Shown piece by piece: positions 8,096-15,399 of a stretch of DNA of 29,937 nucleotides; positions within the stretch are counted from its first letter, which is position 1; the number at the start of each line of letters is the position of its first letter. The notes below the pieces were generated by a model that made no database searches, was not told where the DNA came from, and saw only the letters and a list, made by a program, of their open reading frames with translations. The stretch covers positions 1 to 29,937 of IMG/VR virus record IMGVR_UViG_3300021962_000446. One strand, given 5' to 3'. A program made the position numbers and the translations under genes. Source of the DNA: a virus.

Positions 8096-9292
8096 ATGAA
8101 ACAATTTATTGAACAACAAATGGCTCAACGCGCTACAGCGTGGGAAGCCGCAAAGAAGATTCTTGATGTTGCAACCGCTGAGAAGCGTGACTTGACAGCA
8201 GAAGAATCACAGACATACGAGCGCATCAGCAAAGAACTTGAGGATCGCGCCGCAACAATCGAGAAGCTCCGCGCCGATGAGGCCCGTGAACTTCGTCTTG
8301 AAGCAGCAACTCGTGAGATCGCCGACCAGGTTCGTCCAGTCGCAGACGCTCCACGCGGTGTTCGTTCAGATGCAGAAATCGTCCGATCGTTGGCAAAAGG
8401 TGAGATTCGTTCTCACTCGTTTGAAAAGCGTGACGTTGTAAAGACTTCGTCTGGTTCACCAGTTCCGACATCTTTCTACGATCAGGTCATCATGCTTGCC
8501 CGTCACATCGGTCCAATGTTGTCAACTTCGACAGTGTTGAACACGGCTTCTGGCGAGAACCTTCAAATCCCATCGTTGGCACAGTATTCAACTGCTGCAC
8601 TCGTTGGTGAAGGCACAGCAATCAGCGAATCGGATCCGATCTTCAACTCGTTCATCACATTGGGTGCATACAAGTATTCGTTCCTTGTACAGCTCTCAAC
8701 AGAGTTGATCGAAGACGCCGGTGTTGACATCCTTGGCTTCTTGGCCAGCGAAGTTGGCAACGAACTCGGCTACCGAGTCAACGGAGCATTGACAACTGGA
8801 ACAGGCACCAACCAGCCAAAAGGTATCGTCGTAGCATCATCGCTCGGCGTCACCGGCTCGACGGCAGTATCTGGCGCGTTCACAGCAGACAACTTGATCG
8901 ACTTGGTCTACTCGGTAGACACAGCAGGTCGTCGTCTCGCAGGTTCGGGCTTCCAAATGAATGCAGCGTCAATCGGCAAAATGCGCAAACTCAAGGACAC
9001 AGCAGGCAACTATGTGTTCCAACCAGCACTCAGCGCAGATGCCATGGACCTGCTCCTCGGATACCCAGTGTACGAGAACCCAGGTATGGCAGATACAGCA
9101 ACAAGCGCGAAGTCGGTAATCTTCGGACACCTTCCTTCGTACTATGTGCGTCAAGTTGGCGGCATCCGTTTGGATCGCAGCGACGACTACGCATTCAACG
9201 CTGGTCTTGTTACCTTCCGCGCAACAATGCGTGTCGACGGCAACTTGCCACAAACATCACATGTCAAACACTTCATCGGTGGCGCAAGCTGA
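8096..9292 (+). CDS. Major capsid protein (HK97 fold)
   Basis: This is the main shell protein of the head. The 398-residue length and the two-part layout fit the HK97 family. Residues 1-85 are a charged helical scaffold-like (delta) domain, and the shell domain starts near 105. Recognisable stretches include SGENLQIPSL, VGEGTAISESDP, STELIEDAGVDI and the TGTGTNQPKGI turn. Cleavage by the upstream protease is expected around residues 100-115, but the site is not proven. GGAG at 8087 supports the ATG. It is followed at once by two hairpins, the second terminator-like, which would insulate the high-level capsid transcript. Confidence 0.95.
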   Translation: MKQFIEQQMAQRATAWEAAKKILDVATAEKRDLTAEESQTYERISKELEDRAATIEKLRADEARELRLEAATREIADQVRPVADAPRGVRSDAEIVRSLAKGEIRSHSFEKRDVVKTSSGSPVPTSFYDQVIMLARHIGPMLSTSTVLNTASGENLQIPSLAQYSTAALVGEGTAISESDPIFNSFITLGAYKYSFLVQLSTELIEDAGVDILGFLASEVGNELGYRVNGALTTGTGTNQPKGIVVASSLGVTGSTAVSGAFTADNLIDLVYSVDTAGRRLAGSGFQMNAASIGKMRKLKDTAGNYVFQPALSADAMDLLLGYPVYENPGMADTATSAKSVIFGHLPSYYVRQVGGIRLDRSDDYAFNAGLVTFRATMRVDGNLPQTSHVKHFIGGAS

Positions 9293-9322
9293 TAACCAGT
9301 TAGCAAAACTGAAACAGACATG

Positions 9323-9340
9323 ACAGTCCGCAAGGACTGT
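9323..9340 (+). other. Short GCAA-tetraloop hairpin downstream of the capsid gene
   Basis: ACAGTCC and GGACTGT form a perfect 7-bp stem closed by a GCAA (GNRA) loop. It lies 31 bases after the capsid stop and just upstream of the longer terminator-like hairpin. A GNRA loop is a stable RNA cap, so 3'-end protection of the capsid mRNA is a reasonable guess. Confidence 0.5.
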
Positions 9341-9350
9341 GACTAGGATT

Positions 9351-9398
9351 AAGTCCACGGCCTATTCGTGCAGGGTTGGCCGTGGACTTTCCCTTTCT
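9351..9398 (+). terminator. Probable rho-independent terminator after the capsid gene
   Basis: AAGTCCACGGCC (9351-9362) and GGCCGTGGACTT (9378-9389) form a perfect 12-bp stem with a 15-base loop, followed by the pyrimidine tract TCCCTTTCT. The tail is not a pure U-run, so termination may be partial, allowing read-through into the glycosyltransferase genes. The position directly after the capsid gene is typical of phage terminators. Confidence 0.72.
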
Positions 9399-9418
9399 GC
9401 ACTAAACTTAGGAGGATC

Positions 9419-9643
9419 ATGTGGCAGACCGTAATCGTCAAGAACGTACCAGTCGAGATGCCGGGATATTTAGCGGAGCGTTTGCTCCGAGCGGGCGTAG
9501 CGCACTTGTTGGAAGTGTCCGACCTGCCAATCCCGACCGACTCAGAATCCTCTGGTATTCAAACGCACCTTGGGCAGCAACCGGATACGGTCAGCAAACC
9601 GCGCAAGTCATCCAAAGGCTCGCGAAAGAAGGCCATCAAGTAG
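9419..9643 (+). CDS. Small protein overlapping the first glycosyltransferase
   Basis: The ORF encodes 74 residues from ATG 9419, with GGAGG at 9411-9415 (a short spacing of three bases). The first 40 residues look like a real folded protein (VIVKNVPVEMPGYLAERLL, then RAGVAHLLEVSD), and the tail is Lys/Arg-rich, as in many small phage head proteins. The glycosyltransferase is read from the -1 frame over the same DNA, so at least 100 bases carry clear glycosyltransferase sequence in the other frame. Either the two genes overlap by 223 bases, or this is the true N-terminal part of the glycosyltransferase reached by a -1 shift, or the contig has a base error. Function unknown. Confidence 0.5.
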   Translation: MWQTVIVKNVPVEMPGYLAERLLRAGVAHLLEVSDLPIPTDSESSGIQTHLGQQPDTVSKPRKSSKGSRKKAIK

Positions 9644-10716
9644 CAGTCCACGCGATGTACGGCTTGGCGGGCGCGGCATCAACTTGGAATGGGTTCAAAA
9701 TCTATCCGCAAGGACTCGCCGCATATTCTGACGATGTGCTTCTCGCACACACAATGGAATGGGCGAACCAAGATCTGTCGACACCAACTTTGATGATGAC
9801 TTTGTTTGATGTGTGGGTGTTGAAATCTGAGTCGTTGAAAGATTGGAAGAACATTGCGTCGTGGGTTCCGATTGATCATCAGCCGACACCACCAGATGTG
9901 TTGGCTTGGTGTGCGCGTCCGAACGTGCGACCGATAGCGATGTCGAAGTTTGGTTCACGAATGCTTGACATCGCAGGTGTCGAGCATCTTTATGTTCCTC
10001 ACGCAATCGAACCTGTGTTTCAGCCGACCGAATCGGTGATGTTGGCGAACGGTCGCAAGATGACTGGTCGCGAGTTCATGGGCTGGGAAGAAGACAGATT
10101 CGTCGTGTCTATGGTTGCGACGAACAAAGGCAATCAGCCTGCGCGTAAGTCGTGGGCCGAGAACATTCTTGCGTTCTCAATCTTTGCCAAGGATCATCCT
10201 GATGCGGTGCTGTATTTGTACACGGAGCCTGATGGTGCGATGGCAGGCATCAATTTGCCGACGCTTCTTGATGCGGTCGGTGTCGGCAAAGACAAATACA
10301 AGGTTGTCGACCAGTACGCCTACAGGCATTCGCTGCCGCAGAATGTGATGGCTGCGATGTACACGGCATCAGATGTGTTGCTGTCCTGCTCGATGGGTGA
10401 AGGTTTCGGCATTCCAGTCATCGAAGCGCAGGCTTGCGGTTGTCGGGTTATCGTCTCGAACTTCACGGCTCAACCTGAACTTGTCGGTGACGGCTGGACG
10501 GTTGAAGGTCAACCGTATTGGGATGCGGCACAGAAATCATGGTTTTTTACACCTAACGTGCCAGACATCGTAAATGCGCTCAAATCGGCCTATAACGCGC
10601 CTAGAGGCCCGTCTAAGGACGCGATCACCCATGCCCTAGGGTACGGAGCCGACAAGGTATTTGACGAGCATTGGAAGCCCGTCATGAAGGAGCTGTCTGC
10701 ATGGTGCCGGTCATAG
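9421..10716 (+). CDS. GT-B glycosyltransferase (GT4-like)
   Basis: This is a sugar transferase with two Rossmann-like domains. The conserved part begins at residue 41 (RLRILWYSNAPWAATGYGQQ), a typical nucleotide-sugar GT-B opening. The retaining-enzyme signature GEGFGIPVIEAQACG is at 326-340, with E327 and E335 in the E-x7-E arrangement. The only in-frame start before the conserved core is GTG 9421, five bases after GGAGG, sharing its ribosome site with ATG 9419. The first 40 residues in this frame are Arg-rich and look unlike a protein core, so the true N-terminus is uncertain. It is the first of four successive glycosyltransferase genes and overlaps the next by 16 bases. Donor and acceptor are unknown; virion proteins or a host glycan are plausible acceptors. 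Confidence 0.87.
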   Translation: MADRNRQERTSRDAGIFSGAFAPSGRSALVGSVRPANPDRLRILWYSNAPWAATGYGQQTAQVIQRLAKEGHQVAVHAMYGLAGAASTWNGFKIYPQGLAAYSDDVLLAHTMEWANQDLSTPTLMMTLFDVWVLKSESLKDWKNIASWVPIDHQPTPPDVLAWCARPNVRPIAMSKFGSRMLDIAGVEHLYVPHAIEPVFQPTESVMLANGRKMTGREFMGWEEDRFVVSMVATNKGNQPARKSWAENILAFSIFAKDHPDAVLYLYTEPDGAMAGINLPTLLDAVGVGKDKYKVVDQYAYRHSLPQNVMAAMYTASDVLLSCSMGEGFGIPVIEAQACGCRVIVSNFTAQPELVGDGWTVEGQPYWDAAQKSWFFTPNVPDIVNALKSAYNAPRGPSKDAITHALGYGADKVFDEHWKPVMKELSAWCRS

Positions 10717-11354
10717 TCATACCCGTTCTAAACACATACGACCAACTAGAACGCTGCATCAAAACAATCGACTACGCGGTCGACATCCTGATCGTCATCG
10801 ACAATGGCGGTCGGATCGCCAAAGACTTCTTGGTTCTGCCACGCAACCCAAACATCCGCAAACAAATCATCCTTGACATGCCAACCAATCTCGGTGTCGC
10901 AACATCGTGGAATCTTGGCATCAAGATGACACCGTTCGCATCAGGTTGGATTCTTCTCAACTCGGACGCATGGTTCGAGCGCGACGAATTGAAAAAATTT
11001 TATAGCGGATGCGATATAGACGAAATCCATTTGGCAGGTCAACCAGGTTGGTGCTGTGCGTGGATCGGCTCAGATGTCGTCAAAGATGTCGGCCTGTTCT
11101 GCGAGGCATATTATCCCGCCTACTTCGAAGACAACGACTATGAACGACGCGCAACACGCATGAACAAAAAAATTGTCAAAACAAACGCAATCGTCTACCA
11201 CGACAATTCATCGACTCTCGCCAACGATCCGTCGCTCGCCGTAAAGAACCGCAAAAGTTTCGAATCAAATCTTGAGTTGTTCAAACTTCGCAACGTGCGT
11301 CTTGATGCCGGCGAATGGGATCTGACACGTCGCATTGAACTCAGTTGGGACTAA
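10701..11354 (+). CDS. GT2-like glycosyltransferase (GT-A fold)
   Basis: The 217-residue protein starts at ATG 10701 with AAGGAG at 10687-10692; an ORF start further upstream at 10671 would lie deep in the previous gene. It opens with VPVIVIPVLNTYDQLERCI, the standard GT-A beginning. It then has the NLGVATSWNLGI segment, LLNSDAW where family members carry the metal-binding DxD-type motif, and YFEDNDYERR, a likely ED acid/base site. The stop overlaps the next ATG by one base. It probably transfers a sugar from a nucleotide donor; the substrate is unknown. Confidence 0.87.
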   Translation: MVPVIVIPVLNTYDQLERCIKTIDYAVDILIVIDNGGRIAKDFLVLPRNPNIRKQIILDMPTNLGVATSWNLGIKMTPFASGWILLNSDAWFERDELKKFYSGCDIDEIHLAGQPGWCCAWIGSDVVKDVGLFCEAYYPAYFEDNDYERRATRMNKKIVKTNAIVYHDNSSTLANDPSLAVKNRKSFESNLELFKLRNVRLDAGEWDLTRRIELSWD

Positions 11355-12088
11355 TGAGAATCTTTGACTGCATCCTGTTCAACCAAGAACACGACATGCT
11401 TGAATGTCGACTGACAGAACTTGGTGATGTCATAGACAAGATCGTCATCGTTGAATCATCGACCACGTTCATGGGTCAATCTAAACCGCACGGCATTGAT
11501 CTTGACAGGTTCTACAAATGGCGCGACAAAATCCACTACGAAACATTCGAACCGAACCCATATCAGTTAGGTTGGGCTGCTGAACATGCACAACGCAACC
11601 ATCTGTTCGTTGCGTTGCAAGAGTTCACACCTGAAGCCGACGACATTGTGACCATTGCCGACTGTGACGAAATCTGGAACCCAGCCGACATCGAGATACT
11701 GAAAAAAGGTTGGCGTGGCTACATCATGAAGCGTCTTGTGATGTCGGCGTATTGGCGTTTATCGGATGAACATACGATGGTGGCGGGACCGTGGGGTCAA
11801 CGTGCTGGTGGTGCGCAACATATCAGATCAAACCGTGAACGGCTACCTAACTTGCGCTCAGGTTGGCATGTGTCTTGGATGGGTGGACCGCAATGGGCTG
11901 CGAACAAGATGCGATCGTTCTCTCATCAAGAACTCATGGTCAATGACCCTGAAGCATTCATGGCCGAGAACTATCGAATCGGTCGCTCAATACGCGGCGA
12001 ATCTGTCTGGCAACAAGAAATGGATGATTCGTACCCTGCCTATATTCGTAAAGGTCTTGCACCTGAATCTTGGTATCGACGTCAATGA
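11354..12088 (+). CDS. GT17-like glycosyltransferase
   Basis: The 244-residue protein starts at ATG 11354 inside the previous stop (TAATG). The opening MRIFDCILFNQEHDMLECRL and the following DKIVIVESSTTFMGQ strongly resemble GT17 enzymes, a family that includes beta-1,4-N-acetylglucosaminyltransferases. IADCDEIWNP (near residues 105-115) is the probable DxD metal-donor site. Later Trp-rich segments (GWHVSWMGGPQWA) are also typical of this group. It overlaps the next gene by four bases (ATGA). The substrate is unknown, but the tight coupling suggests a common glycan pathway with its neighbours. Confidence 0.83.
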   Translation: MRIFDCILFNQEHDMLECRLTELGDVIDKIVIVESSTTFMGQSKPHGIDLDRFYKWRDKIHYETFEPNPYQLGWAAEHAQRNHLFVALQEFTPEADDIVTIADCDEIWNPADIEILKKGWRGYIMKRLVMSAYWRLSDEHTMVAGPWGQRAGGAQHIRSNRERLPNLRSGWHVSWMGGPQWAANKMRSFSHQELMVNDPEAFMAENYRIGRSIRGESVWQQEMDDSYPAYIRKGLAPESWYRRQ

Positions 12089-12720
12089 TTACGGTTGTCG
12101 GGTTTGCGTGGGGTACCGCATACAAAGATGAGGTGCAAGGTTGGTGGGATGCGATACAAGCATTGAACCCAGCTGCAGATGACGTGGTAGTTGCATATCA
12201 TCCTGATGATGATTGCGGTGTGGAGGACTTGCCATGTCGGCTAGTCCAGTGTGAGATTCGGACACCTGCTGCGATGTATCACGCAGCGATCGCAACAATC
12301 AAAGAAGGCTGGATCGCTGGATGTGCGATGGATGACAGGTTCTATCCTGACGCATTCGGTTGTATGCCAGACAACCTTGACAAAGTTGCAGACGTGGTCG
12401 CGAACACTTTGCGATTCATGTCTAATGGTGGGGTGAATCCGTCCGCACCTGAACGGTTCGCTACGCATCCGATGGTGAATCATGTGATGGGTACGTCTTG
12501 GTTCACGAAAGATATTTGGGAACGCACTGGTGGATATCCTGACGTGTATTGGTCGGATTGGGGTTTCTGGTGGAAGTGTCATGTGCATGGTGCTAGATGG
12601 TTCAAGCCGACAGGTGTGCAGGTGTTGGTGAACGACATCCGACCAAATCGTCTTTCTTCGAGCGAGAACATTGAGGCCGATATTGAGATGCGCAAGTTCA
12701 TCGCAGAGTACACTCGATGA
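12085..12720 (+). CDS. Glycosyltransferase-like protein (GT-A type)
   Basis: The 211-residue protein starts at ATG 12085, which overlaps the previous stop by four bases; a longer ORF from 12070 lies inside the upstream gene. It begins ITVVGFAWGTAYKDEV, followed by a Rossmann-like half, then CAMDDRFYPDAF near residue 80, a likely acidic donor site, and WERTGGYPDVYWSDWGFWWK, which resembles the acceptor-side segment of GT2 enzymes. It is the weakest of the four in sequence signatures but sits in the same operon. It is followed by 25 bases and the connector gene. Confidence 0.72.
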   Translation: MITVVGFAWGTAYKDEVQGWWDAIQALNPAADDVVVAYHPDDDCGVEDLPCRLVQCEIRTPAAMYHAAIATIKEGWIAGCAMDDRFYPDAFGCMPDNLDKVADVVANTLRFMSNGGVNPSAPERFATHPMVNHVMGTSWFTKDIWERTGGYPDVYWSDWGFWWKCHVHGARWFKPTGVQVLVNDIRPNRLSSSENIEADIEMRKFIAEYTR

Positions 12721-12730
12721 GACTCTGAAG

Positions 12731-12736
12731 TAGGAT
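12731..12736 (+). promoter_or_regulatory. Possible -10 element before the connector gene
   Basis: TAGGAT lies nine bases before ATG 12746, in a gap lacking a good ribosome site. The same arrangement occurs at 16115 before the tape measure gene. This fits a promoter giving a leaderless or near-leaderless mRNA, a common arrangement in actinobacteria, but no -35 is evident. Confidence 0.3.
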
Positions 12737-12745
12737 TAGACCACT

Positions 12746-13372
12746 ATGGCAATCACAAACGGCTACGCCACACGCAACCAGATCAAGGCCGCTCTTCGTA
12801 TCGGCACAGCCGACACACAAGATGACGAACTAATTGACAACTGTGCCGGTGCTGCTTCACGTCTAATTGATGGTTATGCGAACCGACAGTTTTGGGCTTA
12901 CGGTTCGGCGACCGTGAGAGTGTTCACGGCAGGCGACGAATATGTTTGCGAAATAGACGACATCGGATCAACCGCGATCACACTCAAAACATCAACACTT
13001 GCAGACGGCGTATTCGATGTCACCTGGTCGCCAACCGATTATCAACTAGAACCAGTCAACGGAATCTTGGACGGACTCACAGTCCCATACACGCGCATCC
13101 GTGCAGTCGGCGACTATCTGTTCCCGACATTGAACGCAAACTACGGCTCGGAAGCATTGGTGCAACTCACAGCCATCTACGGTTGGCCATCGGTACCTGA
13201 ACCGATCACGCAAGCCTGCATCATTCAGGCGTCAAGAATCTTCAAACGCTACGACTCTCCGCTCGGCGTTGCCGGCTTCGGTGATCTCGGTGCGATTCGC
13301 GTCTCTCGATTCCTCGACCCTGACATGGCTCAGCTTGTCGAACCATATCGAAGGATGCGGATGTTCGCATGA
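12746..13372 (+). CDS. Head-tail connector protein (gp6-like)
   Basis: This protein probably forms the ring bound under the portal. The N-terminal segment YATRNQIKAALRI, then DDELIDNCAGAASRLIDGYANRQFWA, is the helical signature of gp6-like connectors. The rest alternates beta strands and ends with the helix EPITQACIIQASRIFKRYDS and a PYRRMRMFA tail. The length of 208 residues is normal. It is the first virion gene after the glycosyltransferase cassette and overlaps the next gene by four bases. No Shine-Dalgarno sequence precedes the ATG; see the TAGGAT element. Confidence 0.85.
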   Translation: MAITNGYATRNQIKAALRIGTADTQDDELIDNCAGAASRLIDGYANRQFWAYGSATVRVFTAGDEYVCEIDDIGSTAITLKTSTLADGVFDVTWSPTDYQLEPVNGILDGLTVPYTRIRAVGDYLFPTLNANYGSEALVQLTAIYGWPSVPEPITQACIIQASRIFKRYDSPLGVAGFGDLGAIRVSRFLDPDMAQLVEPYRRMRMFA

Positions 13373-13779
13373 CCGCCACAGTCACCGAACTAAAAACAGG
13401 ACTACAAACACGTCTTGCAACAATCACAAACCTTCGCGCCTACGCAACACAACCCGATCAAGTGAACCCATCGGTCGGAGGTATCGCATGGCCCACACTC
13501 GAATCAATCACCTACCACGGTGCAATGAAGGCTGGGCTTGTCACGCATGTCTTCACAGTCAGCGTGATTGTCGGTCGTGCAGCCGAACGAACATCACAAA
13601 ACCTACTCGATCAATACCTGTCGTATGACGGTGGGATTCGTGCGGCAATCGAAGCCGACACCAGCCTTGGCGGATACGCCAGAACATTGATCGTTGAAGA
13701 AGCATCCAACATCTCAACCGTGGACGCAAACGACACGACATATCTAACTGTCGACTTTCGTGTCGTGGTGTATGCTTAG
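13369..13779 (+). CDS. Neck or tail completion protein
   Basis: The 136-residue protein starts with ATGA overlap to the connector gene. The opening helix TELKTGLQTRLATI, a compact middle with SITYHGAM and HVFTVSVIVGRAAERTSQN, and the C-terminal strand TTYLTVDFRVVVYA match the layout of phage tail terminator/completion proteins. Placement between connector and tail tube supports that. It probably caps the tail tube at the neck. Assignment rests on fold-like pattern and order, not on a catalytic motif. Confidence 0.65.
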   Translation: MTATVTELKTGLQTRLATITNLRAYATQPDQVNPSVGGIAWPTLESITYHGAMKAGLVTHVFTVSVIVGRAAERTSQNLLDQYLSYDGGIRAAIEADTSLGGYARTLIVEEASNISTVDANDTTYLTVDFRVVVYA

Positions 13780-13782
13780 CCT

Positions 13783-13950
13783 ATGGCAAAGTATCAGGTC
13801 GTCGAAGGTTTCACTGTTCTAGACAAACAATATCCAGCCACTATTGATGGCGACGAGGTTGACCATCTAGACTCTCTTCTGGCATCGGGTCGCATTGTTC
13901 TGGTGGCAGATAAATCAACTTCTAAAGCCGACAAGGCAGGAGATAAATAA
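13783..13950 (+). CDS. Small conserved-type virion-region protein
   Basis: A 55-residue ORF fills the gap between the completion and tail tube genes. It begins MAKYQVVEGFTVLDKQYPAT, contains a DHLDSLLASGRIVLVAD segment and ends Lys-rich (KSTSKADKAGDK). Short proteins of this kind (a strand, a binding pocket helix, a charged tail) are common beside connector genes in actinobacteriophages. No ribosome site is seen, but TATGCT at 13771-13776 is six bases before the ATG, compatible with leaderless expression. Function unknown. Confidence 0.66.
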   Translation: MAKYQVVEGFTVLDKQYPATIDGDEVDHLDSLLASGRIVLVADKSTSKADKAGDK

Positions 13951-13952
13951 TC

Positions 13953-14363
13953 ATGGCAAAGTTAGTTCTCACAAGCGCATCAGTCACTCTCAACGGCACA
14001 GATATCTCAACTGACGTGGCAGCAGTTACGTTAAGCACTTCGGCAGCCGAAGTACCAACAACTTCGTTCGGCTCTGGTGGTGCAGTAACTCGCGTCGCAG
14101 GCCTCATCGATAATTCTGTGACATTGTCTTTGCACAACGAGTTCTCGTCGCTTGAAGGTTTGATCTACCCATTGATCGGTTCAACAGCCGTCACGATCGT
14201 GATCAAGGCAAGCACCGCTGCTGTGTCAACCGCAAACCCGTCATACACCGCTTCGGTTCTTTGCACCGAATGGACACCAGTCAACGGTGCTGTCGGTGAA
14301 TTGAACACAGCCGATGTAACGTGGCCGATCAGCGGAACAATCACAAAATCGACAACACCATAA
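13953..14363 (+). CDS. Major tail (tube) protein
   Basis: This is probably the repeating subunit of the tail tube. The 136-residue protein is almost all beta, Ser/Thr/Ala/Val-rich, beginning MAKLVLTSASVTLNGTDIS, with TTSFGSGGAVTRVAGLIDNS in the middle and TWPISGTITKSTTP at the end, which are usual tail-tube features in siphoviruses. It lies just upstream of the frameshifting chaperone gene, the canonical position. AGGAG at 13938-13942 supports the ATG. It is at the short end for tube proteins. Confidence 0.82.
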   Translation: MAKLVLTSASVTLNGTDISTDVAAVTLSTSAAEVPTTSFGSGGAVTRVAGLIDNSVTLSLHNEFSSLEGLIYPLIGSTAVTIVIKASTAAVSTANPSYTASVLCTEWTPVNGAVGELNTADVTWPISGTITKSTTP

Positions 14364-14383
14364 TTCTCAACTAGGAGGCAAGA

Positions 14384-14668
14384 ATGAAAATCAATTTGGA
14401 AGTCACAACGCTCGACAACGTCACCCAAAAAGTGACAGCACAGTTCGCCGACTTCATCGCATTCGAAACAGAAAAGAATCGATCAGTCGCAAACTTTCAA
14501 ACAGAACTCAAGTTGACCGACCTTGCCTGGTTGGCGTGGCATGCAACGAAGCGCACAAAGAAGACTGCGATGAAGTTTGAAGAATGGATTGAGACAGTTG
14601 AGAGTGTGGAGGTTGGAACCGATTCTGCGGTGATCGTCCCTTTGGAGAACAATCAGCCCACTGGCTGA
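14384..14668 (+). CDS. Tail assembly chaperone, short (G-like) product
   Basis: The 94-residue product is read without frameshifting, with an AGGAGG ribosome site just upstream. It is helical and charged, with an aromatic helix (LAWLAWHATKRT), and ends PLENNQPTG. By analogy with lambda gpG it binds the tape measure protein during tail assembly. The frameshift heptamer lies at its codons 86-87. Position between tail tube and tape measure is canonical. Confidence 0.85.
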   Translation: MKINLEVTTLDNVTQKVTAQFADFIAFETEKNRSVANFQTELKLTDLAWLAWHATKRTKKTAMKFEEWIETVESVEVGTDSAVIVPLENNQPTG

Positions 14669-14802
14669 TCGCATACCTCGCCTGCGAGACACACATCGCA
14701 CCATCGGTGCTACTGCAAGAATCACCTAGAATGCTGTACACGATGCTCGGCTATCTGCGCTGGAAGAGCGTCAAATCCAACCCACCACAAAGGATCAACT
14801 GA
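14384..14802 (+). CDS. Tail assembly chaperone, frameshifted (G-T-like) product
   Basis: This product uses a -1 ribosomal frameshift. The heptamer CCCTTTG at 14638-14644 is a perfect X-XXY-YYZ site in the frame of the gene (C CCT TTG). After Leu87 the reading moves back one base at 14644 and continues GEQSAHWLIAYLACETH, then MLYTMLGYLRWKSVKSN, ending at the TGA at 14800-14802. The fusion is 139 residues. The extension has the Trp/Tyr-rich helical nature of T-type extensions, and its stop overlaps the next ATG by one base, supporting real coding. The feature is given as one span; the actual join is 14384-14644 plus 14644-14802. Confidence 0.87.
14638..14644 (+). promoter_or_regulatory. -1 ribosomal frameshift slippery site
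   Basis: CCCTTTG lies in register as C CCT TTG in the chaperone frame, so both tRNAs can re-pair with CCC and TTT after slipping one base. The -1 frame downstream is open for 52 codons and ends at the next gene start. Confidence 0.85.
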
Positions 14803-15347
14803 TGGCCTTCTCAGCATTCCCGAATCTGCCAGGCGACACAGGTGGAACTCTTGGTCGTGCCGGCACCGCAGCCGTCGCAGGCAACACTGTTGAAGTTAAA
14901 GATCTATTTGAAACTTTGCGCAAGTTTCAGAAAGCAAGTAAAGAGTTCAATGGCGAGATGCGCAAGGTTGCTTATCAAATCGCAAGAGGCATAGAAGGTC
15001 AAGTCAGAATTGAAGCCGCATCTGTCAGTCGAGCAAGCCAAGCAATACAGGTAGCCAAAGGCTTGCGAGCAACTAATGACCGCATCCCAACTATCAAGTT
15101 GCGTGGGAACGAATCATTTGTATCTAAGTCACGTCCTAATAGCAAACGCAAAACGAAGGTCACTCGTGCCGATGTGTTCTTTGGTGCTGAGTTTGGTGGC
15201 GGTACTAGACCGACCACGAGACAATTTTTGAGGCATCGCGGTCAGTCTGGATACTTCTTCTGGCCGACCGTCCGCAAACGCAAGAATGAAATCGCCAAAG
15301 AATATCTAGAAGGCATCGATAGAGTCGTCAAACAACTAGGTATTTGA
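14802..15347 (+). CDS. gp10-like / minor tail protein
   Basis: The 181-residue protein starts by TGATG overlap with the frameshifted chaperone. The N-terminal 30 residues are flexible and Gly-rich; residues 30-70 form a charged helix (VKDLFETLRKFQKASKEFNG). The C-terminal half has FFGAEFGGGTRPTTRQFL and SGYFFWPTVRKRKNEIAKEYL, which resemble HK97 gp10-like proteins usually placed at the head-tail joint. Here the gene lies after the tail chaperone, as in a number of actinobacteriophages. A virion or tail-completion role is likely; exact position is uncertain. Confidence 0.6.
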   Translation: MAFSAFPNLPGDTGGTLGRAGTAAVAGNTVEVKDLFETLRKFQKASKEFNGEMRKVAYQIARGIEGQVRIEAASVSRASQAIQVAKGLRATNDRIPTIKLRGNESFVSKSRPNSKRKTKVTRADVFFGAEFGGGTRPTTRQFLRHRGQSGYFFWPTVRKRKNEIAKEYLEGIDRVVKQLGI

Positions 15348-15361
15348 TACTTGCATTCGGC

Positions 15362-15380
15362 TCAGGATTCGCTATCCTGA
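15362..15380 (+). promoter_or_regulatory. Perfect inverted repeat overlapping a possible promoter
   Basis: TCAGGAT-TCGCT-ATCCTGA is a perfect 7-bp inverted repeat. It overlaps a -10-like TATCCT (15373-15378) that lies 16 bases after TTGCAT (15351-15356). An AGGAGG ribosome site follows at 15385-15390. The arrangement looks like an operator placed on a private promoter for the next gene; an RNA hairpin just before the ribosome site is the alternative. Confidence 0.42.
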
Positions 15381-15399
15381 ACCTAGGAGGTTCTGCACA

